From the NCBI RefSeq assembly GCF_024518835.1, contig NZ_JANIGO010000001.1, positions 806,001 to 870,000 on the forward strand: a stretch of DNA of 64,000 nucleotides, written 5' to 3'. Source of the stretch: Limnobacter humi. Its GTDB lineage: Bacteria; Pseudomonadota; Gammaproteobacteria; Burkholderiales; Burkholderiaceae_B. Positions within the stretch are counted from its first letter, which is position 1, and every line of letters starts with the position of its first letter. Under the pieces are notes generated by a model. That model was not told where the DNA came from and searched no databases. It saw only the letters and a program-made list of their open reading frames with translations. Both the position numbers and the translations under genes were made by a program. Shown piece by piece: positions 18,937 to 27,878 of this stretch.

Positions 18937-19967
18937 GATCGTGGTGTGAGCCTGCGTAGCAATGGGTTCTCGGGTGGACATTGTTCGATCCAGTCTGCCA
19001 CCAACTCGCCGCCCAGTGCGGCCCAGAGCAAGCCGCGGGATGCAAACCCAGTGGACAAATACACATTGTCCAAACCCGGCACCGGGCCGATGGCAGGCAA
19101 GCGGTCGTGCCACACAAACCGCAGCGCGGTTCGCTGGTCCAAACGCTCGCCCAATGGCCAATCTGGCAAGGCCGATTGGAATCGCCGAAGGTTGTCAGAA
19201 TCGGCTTCATCGGTGCAACCCATGTGCGTGACTGGGCGTTCATACGTGGCACCCAGCAACATCCAGTCATCTTCAGGCGGTGAAATCGCGTAGGTTTCGC
19301 CACTGAGCACATGCGGTAACCGTTGCCCGTTCTGCAGGGCGTGCCGCGTAATTTGCCCTTTCACCACACCCGTGGCTGCACCGGGTACCGGTGCCAAATC
19401 CAGGCTGTGCTGTGCACACGCCACCACCACCGATGAATAGGCAGTCAGTTCATCCAGGCTTCCCACTGCGTGCTGACTGTGCAGCGTTAATTGCTCACCA
19501 CAGGCCTGCAAATTGGCTTGCACCCACCGTGGTGGCTTCACCCAGCCGCCTGTCGGGAAAAAATATCCGGCGTGGGGCGAAGGCAGGTGCTGGCCGGGTT
19601 CAGACCATTGCACCTCGTCACTTGGGCGCTGCAGCAGGTGCAACGTTTCTTTTGCGCGGCCGGCCTCCGGGCTGGGAATGGTGAGCAAATGGCCTGGGGT
19701 GTCCCAATCGGTGCCACGTGCCAGCAAACCCTGTGCGGTCAGTTCACCCAACGCGTTCAGGGTGGCTTGGAATCCCAGGCGGGAGAGCTGCGACAACGGG
19801 GAATCCCCACGCGTGACGTGGGGGTGAAAAGCCCCCACCCAGTTGCCCGATGCACCGTGCGCTGGCTGTTCCGCTTCAAACAGGTCCACAGCCCAACCCC
19901 GTTTGCACAAAGCCAAGGCAACAGCGCTGCCGGCAATGCCCGCGCCAATCACGGCGACGCGACTCAT
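18921..19967 (-). CDS. FAD-dependent oxidoreductase, stand-alone MnmC C-terminal-type domain
   Basis: A 348-residue DAO-fold flavoprotein. It opens with the FAD-binding motif VIGAGIAGSAVA and has GASGNWVGAFHPHVTRGDSPLSQL in two parts, closely like the oxidoreductase half of MnmC, which makes tRNA 5-carboxymethylaminomethyl-2-thiouridine into the 5-aminomethyl form. GYFFPTGGWVKP and STGFASRGLLWA also fit that half. E. coli MnmC fuses this to an N-terminal methyltransferase that is absent here, so the partner would be encoded elsewhere. A general glycine/D-amino-acid oxidase is the alternative. Overlaps the upstream kinase gene by four bases. Confidence 0.72.
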   Translation of the reverse strand: MSRVAVIGAGIAGSAVALALCKRGWAVDLFEAEQPAHGASGNWVGAFHPHVTRGDSPLSQLSRLGFQATLNALGELTAQGLLARGTDWDTPGHLLTIPSPEAGRAKETLHLLQRPSDEVQWSEPGQHLPSPHAGYFFPTGGWVKPPRWVQANLQACGEQLTLHSQHAVGSLDELTAYSSVVVACAQHSLDLAPVPGAATGVVKGQITRHALQNGQRLPHVLSGETYAISPPEDDWMLLGATYERPVTHMGCTDEADSDNLRRFQSALPDWPLGERLDQRTALRFVWHDRLPAIGPVPGLDNVYLSTGFASRGLLWAALGGELVADWIEQCPPENPLLRRLTPRSRLKV

Positions 19968-22642
19968 GTCGATTCGCTGGCTGGGCTGCGTCGCCCAAGG
20001 AACTTCAACAGGGTCTTGGACAGCATGCCCAGGTTGACTGGTTTGGTCAGGTAGTCGTTCATGCCGGCTTCACGGCATGCCGCTTCGTCTTCCTGCATGG
20101 CAGCGGCTGTCAGTGCAATGATGGGCAATGTGGCTGCCGAGCCGGGCAAACGGCGAATGTCCCGTGTTGCATCCAGACCGTTCATCACCGGCATGTGCAC
20201 ATCCATCAACACCAGTTCAATGCTGTGATCATTTCGAACCGCCATGACAGCCTCTTGCCCGTTCTCGACCACTGACACGCGAATGTTCATGCGGCCCAGC
20301 AATGCTTTGATGACCTGTTGATTCAGCCGGTTGTCCTCGACCACCAACACATGGCGATTGTCCAACGCCCCGGGGGCACTCGCATCGTCACCGTGGGTCA
20401 GCAGACCAGACGGCGCCTGCACCGCATGCACGTGCATGCGGCATGTAAAGCGGAAGCAACTGCCGGCCCCCGGGGTTGATTCCAGCGACAAGGCGCCGCC
20501 CATCAACTCGATCAGCTTGTTGCCCAAAGCCAAGCCCAGGCCCATACCGCCATATTCGCGGGTGGCCGTGTTGTCGACCTGTTCAAACGGCTGAATCAAG
20601 CGGGGCAACAACGCAGGGTCCAATCCAATCCCCTGGTCGCGCACTTCGGTCATCAACGTGATGCTGGAACCTAGATTGCCCTGAATACTGATGTGCACGT
20701 GGACTGTGCCCTGCCGTGAAAACTTCAGCGCATTGCTCAACAAAATATTAAGCACCTGCCGATAGCGAACGGGGTCACCCTCCAGCGGGTCTGGCACCGC
20801 TGGGTCCAAGGTCAAGGTCACCGGGACACCCTGCAGCTTGGCCTCACGCTCCAGGCTTTTTAGCACATGGGCCATCAGGTCCCGCAGGCTGAACTGGCTG
20901 GGTTCCAGCTTCAGGGCACCCGACTCAATCCGGGTGAAGCTCAGCACGTCATCGACCATGGCCAGCAGTCGACGAGATTCAGCCTGGCTTTGCAGCAGTT
21001 TTTCGCGGGTTTCTGCATCCTGGTTTTGGCCCAGCAACAAACTGTTCAGGCCGATGATGGCATGCAACGGGGTGCGGATTTCATGGCTCATATTGGCCAA
21101 AAACTGGCTTTTGGCTTGGTTGGCCATTTGCAGTTCCCGGGTACGTTCCAGCACCAGGTCCTGAAGTTTGAGTCGGTAGTGTTCCAGTTCCCGCTCATTG
21201 GCCTGTCGCAAGGTGATGTCGTGCACCACACATTCCACCGATTGCAATTGCCCATCGGGGCCCACCACGGCATGGATAAACCCCTCCACCACACGGTCGT
21301 CCTGGTCTGGTGTGACCACGTCGCGAATGAATTTGGAGTTGACCCGATTGGCCAATGTAAGCCCGATGGCCTTGGCCAGTTCGCTGCCCGGTGCCGTTTC
21401 GTGAATCACGGACAGCACCTGCTCACCCAGCGCCAGGTCAGGCAGACCCAAGAGGTTTTTCAGTGTGGGGCTGAGATAAGTCACTCGGCCATGGGCATCC
21501 AGGCGCAAAAAAGCAAACTGGCTTTGCAAGCCTTCCACCAGCCCGGTGAACTTCGCTTCGCTGGCTTGCAACGCTCGATTGTGACGATCCAGCAAACGCC
21601 GCTGGCGGGCCAGGGAGGCAATGCTTGCGAACAACAGCGCATCAATCAGCGTGCCAGCAATCAACACCAAGCGAGGCGTGTTGCTAGGCACCGACGCCAG
21701 CAAAGCGGGCGTGGCTTCATACACCACCAGCCAGGTTCGACCGGGCAGCTCCAGGTTCTCTCGGTGTTCCAATCGTTGGGCAACGGGCACTTGGTCAGCA
21801 CTGTCAGTGGAGTCGTACAAGAGGTGTTCCGGTGCCTCCACCGCATCGTCATACAAACGGAAGTGAACTGCGGCGGCCTTTTGAAGCCCCAGTACACCGG
21901 TCATCAAATCCTTGGTGCGAAAAGGGCTGAACACATACCCCTGAATCGCGTGGCGGCGTTCATCGGGAGTGGCAAATGGTACATTCTTCCGATACACCGG
22001 TTGATACATCAAAAAACCCGCCTGTGGATCGACACCATTTTCCTGTCTCAATTGCACCAAGCCAGACACCGCGGTGCTGTTGCTGTCCATGGCTTTGTCC
22101 ATGGCCGCCTTGCGGACCGGATCGGAATACATGTCAAAGCCAAAAGCACGCTGGTTGCGCACATCAAAAGGCTCCAGAAACACGATCGAACTGTAATGGT
22201 CCCGTTGGCCAGGCGGCGTCACGGTGTAATCGGGGAATCCCTCCGAACGCACGGACTGTATGTGGCTGTCCAGCTCCCCGGGCTTTAAAAATGCGGCATA
22301 CCCGAGCCCCTGGATACCGGGCAGTACAGCCTGCAACCTCAGGTTTGACACATAGTCGGCCCATTGCTGCCGATTGACTGTGTCCATGGTTTTGAAGAGG
22401 GCGGCGCCACTACGCAAGGCTTGCTCGTAGTCCCGCATGCGGGTCTGAATGCGGATGGTGGCATCCTGGGTTTCGAACTGGAACCGTTCCGCCAAGTTGC
22501 GTTCCACGGCTTGTCGGGCCACATACCAGCCAGCCACGGTAATGCCCAGCGACATGGCCAGTACGATCCAGGCCGTCACCTCATTGTGAACGATGTCCAC
22601 CAATGCATGCTTGGCACTGGTGCGTCGGGAAGGTTTACTCAT
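19964..22642 (-). CDS. Hybrid sensor histidine kinase with CHASE domain
   Basis: A protein of about 892 residues. A first membrane helix (about 28-48), a periplasmic CHASE domain (GLGYAAFLKP and YPVYRK-like region) and a second helix near 330 are followed by a PAS domain, a HisKA box ANMSHEIRTPLHAI with the phospho-His, a HATPase (EVRDQGIGLD; GMGLGLAL) and a C-terminal receiver (VLVVEDNRLNQQVIKAL, with Asp in LMDVHMPVMNGLD). No DNA-binding output domain, so it probably passes phosphate to a separate protein or acts through a phosphorelay. CHASE ligands are unknown here. The start is the ATG one codon inside a TTG alternative. Confidence 0.85.
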   Translation of the reverse strand: MSKPSRRTSAKHALVDIVHNEVTAWIVLAMSLGITVAGWYVARQAVERNLAERFQFETQDATIRIQTRMRDYEQALRSGAALFKTMDTVNRQQWADYVSNLRLQAVLPGIQGLGYAAFLKPGELDSHIQSVRSEGFPDYTVTPPGQRDHYSSIVFLEPFDVRNQRAFGFDMYSDPVRKAAMDKAMDSNSTAVSGLVQLRQENGVDPQAGFLMYQPVYRKNVPFATPDERRHAIQGYVFSPFRTKDLMTGVLGLQKAAAVHFRLYDDAVEAPEHLLYDSTDSADQVPVAQRLEHRENLELPGRTWLVVYEATPALLASVPSNTPRLVLIAGTLIDALLFASIASLARQRRLLDRHNRALQASEAKFTGLVEGLQSQFAFLRLDAHGRVTYLSPTLKNLLGLPDLALGEQVLSVIHETAPGSELAKAIGLTLANRVNSKFIRDVVTPDQDDRVVEGFIHAVVGPDGQLQSVECVVHDITLRQANERELEHYRLKLQDLVLERTRELQMANQAKSQFLANMSHEIRTPLHAIIGLNSLLLGQNQDAETREKLLQSQAESRRLLAMVDDVLSFTRIESGALKLEPSQFSLRDLMAHVLKSLEREAKLQGVPVTLTLDPAVPDPLEGDPVRYRQVLNILLSNALKFSRQGTVHVHISIQGNLGSSITLMTEVRDQGIGLDPALLPRLIQPFEQVDNTATREYGGMGLGLALGNKLIELMGGALSLESTPGAGSCFRFTCRMHVHAVQAPSGLLTHGDDASAPGALDNRHVLVVEDNRLNQQVIKALLGRMNIRVSVVENGQEAVMAVRNDHSIELVLMDVHMPVMNGLDATRDIRRLPGSAATLPIIALTAAAMQEDEAACREAGMNDYLTKPVNLGMLSKTLLKFLGRRSPASEST

Positions 22643-22719
22643 CAAGACCGCGAATTCAAGGATTTTGGCCGCTCTGCGCAGCCAACCCTAGTATGCTGGA
22701 ATAAGGTCGGGCGTGCGCC

Positions 22720-23742
22720 TTAAAAATTAACTTTCTTCCACGCTTGGAGAACTGTCAGGGAAACACCATCCCGGCGTGCAAAAGCCTGCAAACGCGTGAT
22801 GGTGCGGTCCAGATGATCCACCAGCTCCGGCATGGGCCGAAGCGTTTGCAGCGCCCCCCCCTTCATCAGGGGGAGGGTGAAATCGTCCCAATGAATCAAG
22901 TACACCGTTTTCGCACCCGTGTCCTTGACCATTTCCTGCCAATATCGGGCTGCATGCTCCTCGTCCAGTTTGCCCAGCCCGCCAGTGCCCAAAAATACAA
23001 CCGGTACTGTCAAACCGGCGTTTTGACCAGGCACATAACCGGCACTGGGCTGGATCAACGCCAGGGGTTGAGCGCCAGTGCGTTGGTGATACACCACAAA
23101 ACTGTAGCTCATGCCTTCTTTGAAGGCCAAGGCGTGGGCCGGTAAGCGAAGCGGTTCATCATTGTTGCCGCCCGTAAACCCGGTGGGCGCATGCGCTGAG
23201 CCCAGGACGCGAATGGTGAAGTCGCCCACCGGAATACTCTGTGGGATGTTCAGCAAACTGATCTGGTGAGCGGGCACTTGCTGACCCAGCGCAATCTGAC
23301 GGGTGGATGCAGAGCCATACAAACGAGATGCTGGCTGTTGTTTGACAAGGTAAGGCGCATCCAGTGCGTGGTCGTAATGGGAGTGGGCAACAAACACGGC
23401 CGAAAACTCCGCTGGCGTGCCCAGCACAGTGAATGCACGGCCCAAGGTGCTGTTCACACGGTCTTTGTTCACATCCAACCGGGAGAACATCACCTCGAGC
23501 AGCGAAGGCCTGGAAAAAAATCCATCCAGCAGCCATTGGGTCTTTCCATCGGTCCACAGGAATGAGGACGTGCCCAGAAAAAGCGCGGCAATGCCCTGTG
23601 ACGGGGCTGGACCCACAGGCTGCAGGACTGCAGTGTCATTGTCCACCTCGGGTAGCGGAGGATAACGATTGGCCTGCACGGCGATGAAACCGCCCAACAC
23701 AGCCAGCAGCACCAACAGGGTCAACAAGAATTTCTTCAGCAT
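22720..23742 (-). CDS. Membrane-anchored metallo-beta-lactamase-fold hydrolase
   Basis: A protein of about 340 residues starting MLKKFLLTLLVLLAVLGGFIAV, a signal or anchor helix. The zinc motif is HSHYDH (HxHxDH), followed later by GSAH and a C-terminal IHWDDF. This places it with the UlaG/NAPE-PLD-like MBL hydrolases, facing the periplasm. Substrate unknown. The start is seven bases after the SDR gene, so it belongs to the three-gene group with the SDR and alpha/beta hydrolase. Confidence 0.75.
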   Translation of the reverse strand: MLKKFLLTLLVLLAVLGGFIAVQANRYPPLPEVDNDTAVLQPVGPAPSQGIAALFLGTSSFLWTDGKTQWLLDGFFSRPSLLEVMFSRLDVNKDRVNSTLGRAFTVLGTPAEFSAVFVAHSHYDHALDAPYLVKQQPASRLYGSASTRQIALGQQVPAHQISLLNIPQSIPVGDFTIRVLGSAHAPTGFTGGNNDEPLRLPAHALAFKEGMSYSFVVYHQRTGAQPLALIQPSAGYVPGQNAGLTVPVVFLGTGGLGKLDEEHAARYWQEMVKDTGAKTVYLIHWDDFTLPLMKGGALQTLRPMPELVDHLDRTITRLQAFARRDGVSLTVLQAWKKVNF

Positions 23743-23749
23743 GTCCGGT

Positions 23750-24592
23750 TCAATCCAGGAAAAAATCCCGCTGAATCTGCTGGCTGCCCGGCACAGTGGC
23801 GTAGTGATCAAAATTACTCACGCCCGCTTGCCGCAACACGGCTTCATCAATAAAAAACTGGCCAGTTCCATCGGGATCGCTTGCTGTACGCTGCAGAATG
23901 TGCACAGCGGCATCGGCCATGATGGCGGGCTCTCTGCAGTGCTCTGGCAACACGCCAGGAATCATCTGCATGGCAGCGGTGTAAATCGCGGTTTGTGGCC
24001 ACAACGCATTCACCGCAATTCCCTGGTGCTTGAATTCTCGCGCATGGCCCAGCACGCACATGCTCATGCCATATTTGGCCATGGTGTAAGCCACATGCGG
24101 CGCAAACCAGTTGGGGTTCAAGTTCAGCGGTGGCGACAGGTTAAGGACGTGCGGATTGCGCCCGGCCTTGCCCGAGGCTCGCAGATGCGACAAGCACGCC
24201 TGCGTGCTGGCATAGGTGCCTCGCACATTGACGCCAAACATCAAGTCGAACCGCTTCATGGGCGTCATGTCCGTTGGCGTCAGGTGTATGGCACTGGCAT
24301 TGTTGATCAACACATCCAAACCATTGAAATGCTCGGCAGAACGGTTCACTGCCGCCTGCAGTGCCAGTTCATCACGAATATCCACCTGAATGGGCAAACA
24401 ACGACCACCAGCCGCTTCAATGGCGGCTGCAGCGGTGTACAACGTGCCCGGCAGCTTGGGGTTCGGCTCGGCGGTTTTGGCAGCAATCGTGATATTGGCC
24501 CCTTCTTGGGCCAATCGACAGGCAATCGCAAGCCCAATACCCCGAGACCCACCCGTTACAAACACATTTTTTCCGGACAGTGAACGGTCCAT
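23750..24592 (-). CDS. Short-chain dehydrogenase/reductase, HSDL2-like
   Basis: A 280-residue classical SDR. Cofactor motif TGGSRGIGLAIA (about 13-24), NNAS structural motif, and the catalytic YTMAK. The C-terminal GTGQFFIDEAVLRQAGV is typical of the bacterial relatives of HSDL2 (but without the SCP2 domain), which are often found with fatty acid or lipid genes. Substrate unknown. It starts two bases after the upstream alpha/beta hydrolase; a start 12 codons earlier is possible but overlaps that gene. Confidence 0.82.
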   Translation of the reverse strand: MDRSLSGKNVFVTGGSRGIGLAIACRLAQEGANITIAAKTAEPNPKLPGTLYTAAAAIEAAGGRCLPIQVDIRDELALQAAVNRSAEHFNGLDVLINNASAIHLTPTDMTPMKRFDLMFGVNVRGTYASTQACLSHLRASGKAGRNPHVLNLSPPLNLNPNWFAPHVAYTMAKYGMSMCVLGHAREFKHQGIAVNALWPQTAIYTAAMQMIPGVLPEHCREPAIMADAAVHILQRTASDPDGTGQFFIDEAVLRQAGVSNFDHYATVPGSQQIQRDFFLD

Positions 24593-24594
24593 GC

Positions 24595-25461
24595 TTACTC
24601 CTCCAGCAAGCTCAGGGCCAAAGGCCACACGGCTTGCTCCATGCTTTTGCGAAAAAATCCGAAATGTCCGATGCGTTTGAGTTTTAACTCGGCCGGGTCC
24701 AGGCGACGGTGTTCAATGCGGTTTTGAGGATACATCTCGAAGATGTCTTCTGTGTTTCGGGCCGACATCAACTCATCATCGGTAAAGCTCAACACCTTGA
24801 ACGGCAATCGCATGGCCTGGTATTGCGCACGGATGGCCTCGCCCTCCACGCCAGCCAGGTAATACCGGTTTAAGCACCAGCGCCGCCACTGGTAGGCCAC
24901 CCGTGCCGGCAAATCCGCCACCATGTTCACCGTGTTGCCGGGAAAATAACCAAACAGCGGGGTCAAGGTTGGCACCATCACCAGCCACAACAACCAAGCC
25001 TTGGATTTCAAGGCCCAATCCGCGTGCAACCAGTATCCGGTTCCCGTGGCGATACCGGCCATTTGATCAATCAGGTGTCGGTCCGGCATGGTGCCCACAA
25101 TCTGGCAACCCAGGCTGTGGCCCAGCCAAATCAATCGACCAGCGGCTTGCGCCTTGGCATGTTTCAACACCGAATTGGCATCCTGCAGCATCCAGGTGGT
25201 GATGTCTGTGTCAACCGTTTTGACGTTGTTGGTGCCTTTCTCCATGCCCCGGTAATCGAAGCAGTACACCTCAAACCCTTGACGCGACAACCAACTGGCA
25301 AATGGGTGATAAAACGACTGCGGAGCGCCCATGGCCGCTGAAATAACCACGGTGGCTTTGGCCGGTTGTTGCGGACTGAACCGATTGACCTGAAGGGCAT
25401 AGCCATCGGGCGCGCTCACGGTTTGAGCCTGCGCGATATGGGCTTGAAAATGGGCATTCAT
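24595..25461 (-). CDS. Alpha/beta-fold hydrolase
   Basis: A 288-residue protein with the nucleophile elbow GHSLG (Ser about 116), an oxyanion region SAAMGAPQSFY and the late His in RIGHFGFF. It resembles predicted alpha/beta hydrolases of the COG4757 type. It is cytoplasmic, with no signal peptide. The ATG follows GGAG at seven bases. Substrate unknown; the SDR and MBL neighbours suggest a small lipid or ester metabolism operon, which is an inference. Confidence 0.78.
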   Translation of the reverse strand: MNAHFQAHIAQAQTVSAPDGYALQVNRFSPQQPAKATVVISAAMGAPQSFYHPFASWLSRQGFEVYCFDYRGMEKGTNNVKTVDTDITTWMLQDANSVLKHAKAQAAGRLIWLGHSLGCQIVGTMPDRHLIDQMAGIATGTGYWLHADWALKSKAWLLWLVMVPTLTPLFGYFPGNTVNMVADLPARVAYQWRRWCLNRYYLAGVEGEAIRAQYQAMRLPFKVLSFTDDELMSARNTEDIFEMYPQNRIEHRRLDPAELKLKRIGHFGFFRKSMEQAVWPLALSLLEE

Positions 25462-25545
25462 GGATGTCTCCGTGGCGGTCGCACCTCTTGGCGGGCGCGT
25501 GTGAGCACATCATAGACCGAGAATGGGTTGGTATCGGGTGACCAT

Positions 25546-25575
25546 AAAAAAACCGCTCCAATTGGAGCGGTTTTT
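25546..25575 (-). terminator. Rho-independent terminator after the cytochrome P460 gene
   Basis: CCGCTCC and GGAGCGG pair around AATT, flanked by A-run and T-run on both sides, a classic bidirectional terminator. It lies 43 bases past the cytochrome gene stop and isolates it from the alpha/beta hydrolase operon. Confidence 0.88.
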
Positions 25576-25617
25576 CGCAATCGACTCACAGCCGCGGAGG
25601 CTGCAAGCGAACCCGGA

Positions 25618-26202
25618 TTACTTGGTGACCAAGGCCGCCAAGTGGGCTTCTTCCACGGACATTGCCACTTTGCCAGCGTGGCCATCCAGCAGGGCAGCTG
25701 CCTTGCGGGTGTCAAAGTATTTGTCGTAGTGGAACACAAAGTCTTTGTCAGCCAACGGCATGTGGCAACCGCGGCAAGTGGCGTAATCCACTTTGGCGGG
25801 CTCACCATTGGCTTCAAACGCAGAGTACACCCAATCACCAGTCTTCATGCCTTCAGGCGCGGTTGTACCCCAGTCCTTGCCTTTGTACATCACAAACACC
25901 TTTTCCAGGTTTGCTTTGGCCAGTTTGCCATCCGCACCTTTGTTGGCTTTGTAAATTTCCATCACGCTGACGGTGCCGTTGGGGAACGCTTCGCCCTTCT
26001 GGGCCGATGCACCGGTTTTGTTGATGTAAATGTCCCGAATGTGACCGGTCGGCTTTTCAATACCCGCCAAAAACACGGGCCATGTCGAGTAATCCGATGG
26101 TTTGGCCAGTTCACCGTCCTTCGGTGCGGGTCCAAACATGCCTCCGGCGGCACAGCCCGCCAACACAACGGCAGCAGAGGCTGCCAATGCAAATTTTTTC
26201 AT
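25618..26202 (-). CDS. Cytochrome P460-family c-type haem lipoprotein
   Basis: A 194-residue exported protein. The N-terminus MKKFALAASAAVVLAGC is a lipoprotein signal peptide with lipobox LAGC. One haem-binding site CRGCH lies near residue 148, in a body typical of the cytochrome P460 domain (HIRDIYINKTG, YKGKDWGT). P460-family proteins oxidise hydroxylamine or detoxify NO-related species; I cannot tell whether the Lys crosslink of true P460 is present. The start has GGGGGAA seven bases upstream. It is transcribed alone: terminator below, divergent from phoX above. Confidence 0.78.
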   Translation of the reverse strand: MKKFALAASAAVVLAGCAAGGMFGPAPKDGELAKPSDYSTWPVFLAGIEKPTGHIRDIYINKTGASAQKGEAFPNGTVSVMEIYKANKGADGKLAKANLEKVFVMYKGKDWGTTAPEGMKTGDWVYSAFEANGEPAKVDYATCRGCHMPLADKDFVFHYDKYFDTRKAAALLDGHAGKVAMSVEEAHLAALVTK

Positions 26203-26350
26203 TGTTGTATTCCCCCAAGATTGTCCATGCAATAGCCATGGATACTTGGAAACATAGCGCCCACGCGGTTTCTTGGCAACTGTTGTCTGGACCGAAGTCC
26301 AGATGCAAGGGTAAACCCTAATCGCGACGTCAGGCCATTACCCTGTTTAT

Positions 26351-26385
26351 GTGACAGCTCGCATGACAAATCCATGAACTGTCAC
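26351..26385. promoter_or_regulatory. Inverted pair of PhoB-like half-sites upstream of phoX
   Basis: GTGACAG (26351-26357) and CTGTCAC (26379-26385) are exact inverted repeats, and each resembles the Pho-box heptamer CTGTCAT. A further TGACA lies between them at 26364, spaced 12 rather than the usual 11 bases on the minus strand. It lies in the divergent cytochrome P460/phoX region. PhoB control of phosphatases is expected; the odd spacing keeps confidence modest. Confidence 0.4.
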
Positions 26386-26463
26386 TTGGAGCCGCACGCC
26401 AAAAACCAAATGCGCACTTCCACAGTAATAAAGCTGTCTTCATGTTGTTGATATTGTCTCGCC

Positions 26464-27855
26464 ATGCCACTTCCCACACCCAATTCTCACCGCCGCACGC
26501 TGCTGAAAACGTTTCTGTATGGCGCCAGTGCCAGCACGCTACCTTGGCTGACTGGTTGCGGCAGCGACGGTACTTCACCCGTGGCTGCTGGTGGCACTGT
26601 CACACCGTCGGGCAGCAACCGGTTTGGTGGCACTGCGGTGAACACCGCCCAGTTCCGCTTCCGCAACATCGGCCCCTTGGGCGAGGCCGACGCAAACGGC
26701 GTGCGTGTGGCACAAGGCTTTACCACCCGCGTGGTCGCCATCAGCAACATGCCACCAGCATCGGGTGCCACACCCTGGCACATTTTCAACGATGGCGGCG
26801 GCGTGGTGCCTCGAGACAATGGCGGCTGGATTTACTGCTCCAACAGTGAAGTACCCGGCGTGGGCACCCTGGGCTTTCAGGTACCCCAGTTGGCCCCCTT
26901 GGCCAATCCGATTGAAAACCTGGTTCCCGGCCTGGGCGGTGCCAGCGCCCTGGTGTTCGACCCGGATGGCACCGTGGTGGACAGCTATCGGATCCTTACC
27001 GGTACCACCTTCAACTGTGCTGGCGTGATCACACCCTGGAAAACCTGGTTGAGCTGCGAAGAAATTCCCACTGGACTGGTGTGGGAATGCGATCCATTCG
27101 GGCAAAACGCCGCTCGCTCCCTGCCCACACTGGGGCTATTCAGCCACGAAGCAGTGGCCATTGATAGCAGCCGCAAACTGATTTACATGACCGAAGACAT
27201 GCCGGATGGCCGTTTTTACCGCTGGGTGCCTGCAGCCAACGACTGGCCATCGGGCGCGGCACGCCCCATGTTCAACCAAGGCTTGCTCCAAGTGCTGAAA
27301 GTGGGTGGTGCCGGTGTGGAAGGCGCATTGAAGTCACCACAGCCCTACACCTGGGTGGCTGCAGCCAACCCTGGTTCACCCCAATCGGACAACCGCCTGC
27401 CTGACACCACGGTGTTTGATGGTGGTGAAGGGGTGTGGTACCAGAATGACCGCGTATTTTTCACCACCAAAGGCGACGACCGCTTGTGGATGTTGAACAC
27501 CAGCGCCCAAACCATTGAAGTGGCTTACGACCTGTCGACGGCCAAAGCGCCGAACAACATCCTGTCGGGTGTGGACAACATCACCATGACGCCATTTGGC
27601 GAGGTCCTGGTGTGCGAAGACGGCGGCGACATGCAAGTCGTGGTGGTGTATCCCGACGGAGTATTGGTGCCATTGCTTCAAATCGTGGGGCAAGACCAAT
27701 CTGAAATTGCCGGTATTTCGTTCAGCCCCGACGGCAAACGCATGTACTTCACCAGCGACCGTGGCGGCCCCAATCCCGCGGGTGGCTACGGTCTGGGCTT
27801 TGGCATGCTCTACGAGCTTCAAATTCCAGACAGCGTGCCCAACGTCATCCTGTAA
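26464..27855 (+). CDS. phoX: PhoX-type (DUF839) alkaline phosphatase, Tat-exported lipoprotein
   Basis: A 463-residue protein. A twin-arginine signal (SHRRTLLKTFLYGASAS) is followed by a lipobox-like LTGC, so it is probably a lipid-anchored envelope protein exported folded. The DUF839/PhoX body contains TWLSCEE, SHEAVAIDS and repeated beta-propeller-type strands (SPDGKRMYFTSDRGG). PhoX enzymes are Ca/Fe-dependent phosphomonoesterases. No clear ribosome site precedes the ATG. It lies 23 bases from phoD, so the two probably form a phosphate-scavenging operon. Confidence 0.8.
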   Translation: MPLPTPNSHRRTLLKTFLYGASASTLPWLTGCGSDGTSPVAAGGTVTPSGSNRFGGTAVNTAQFRFRNIGPLGEADANGVRVAQGFTTRVVAISNMPPASGATPWHIFNDGGGVVPRDNGGWIYCSNSEVPGVGTLGFQVPQLAPLANPIENLVPGLGGASALVFDPDGTVVDSYRILTGTTFNCAGVITPWKTWLSCEEIPTGLVWECDPFGQNAARSLPTLGLFSHEAVAIDSSRKLIYMTEDMPDGRFYRWVPAANDWPSGAARPMFNQGLLQVLKVGGAGVEGALKSPQPYTWVAAANPGSPQSDNRLPDTTVFDGGEGVWYQNDRVFFTTKGDDRLWMLNTSAQTIEVAYDLSTAKAPNNILSGVDNITMTPFGEVLVCEDGGDMQVVVVYPDGVLVPLLQIVGQDQSEIAGISFSPDGKRMYFTSDRGGPNPAGGYGLGFGMLYELQIPDSVPNVIL

Positions 27856-27878
27856 CCCGATTCGCCAGAGAAAACACC

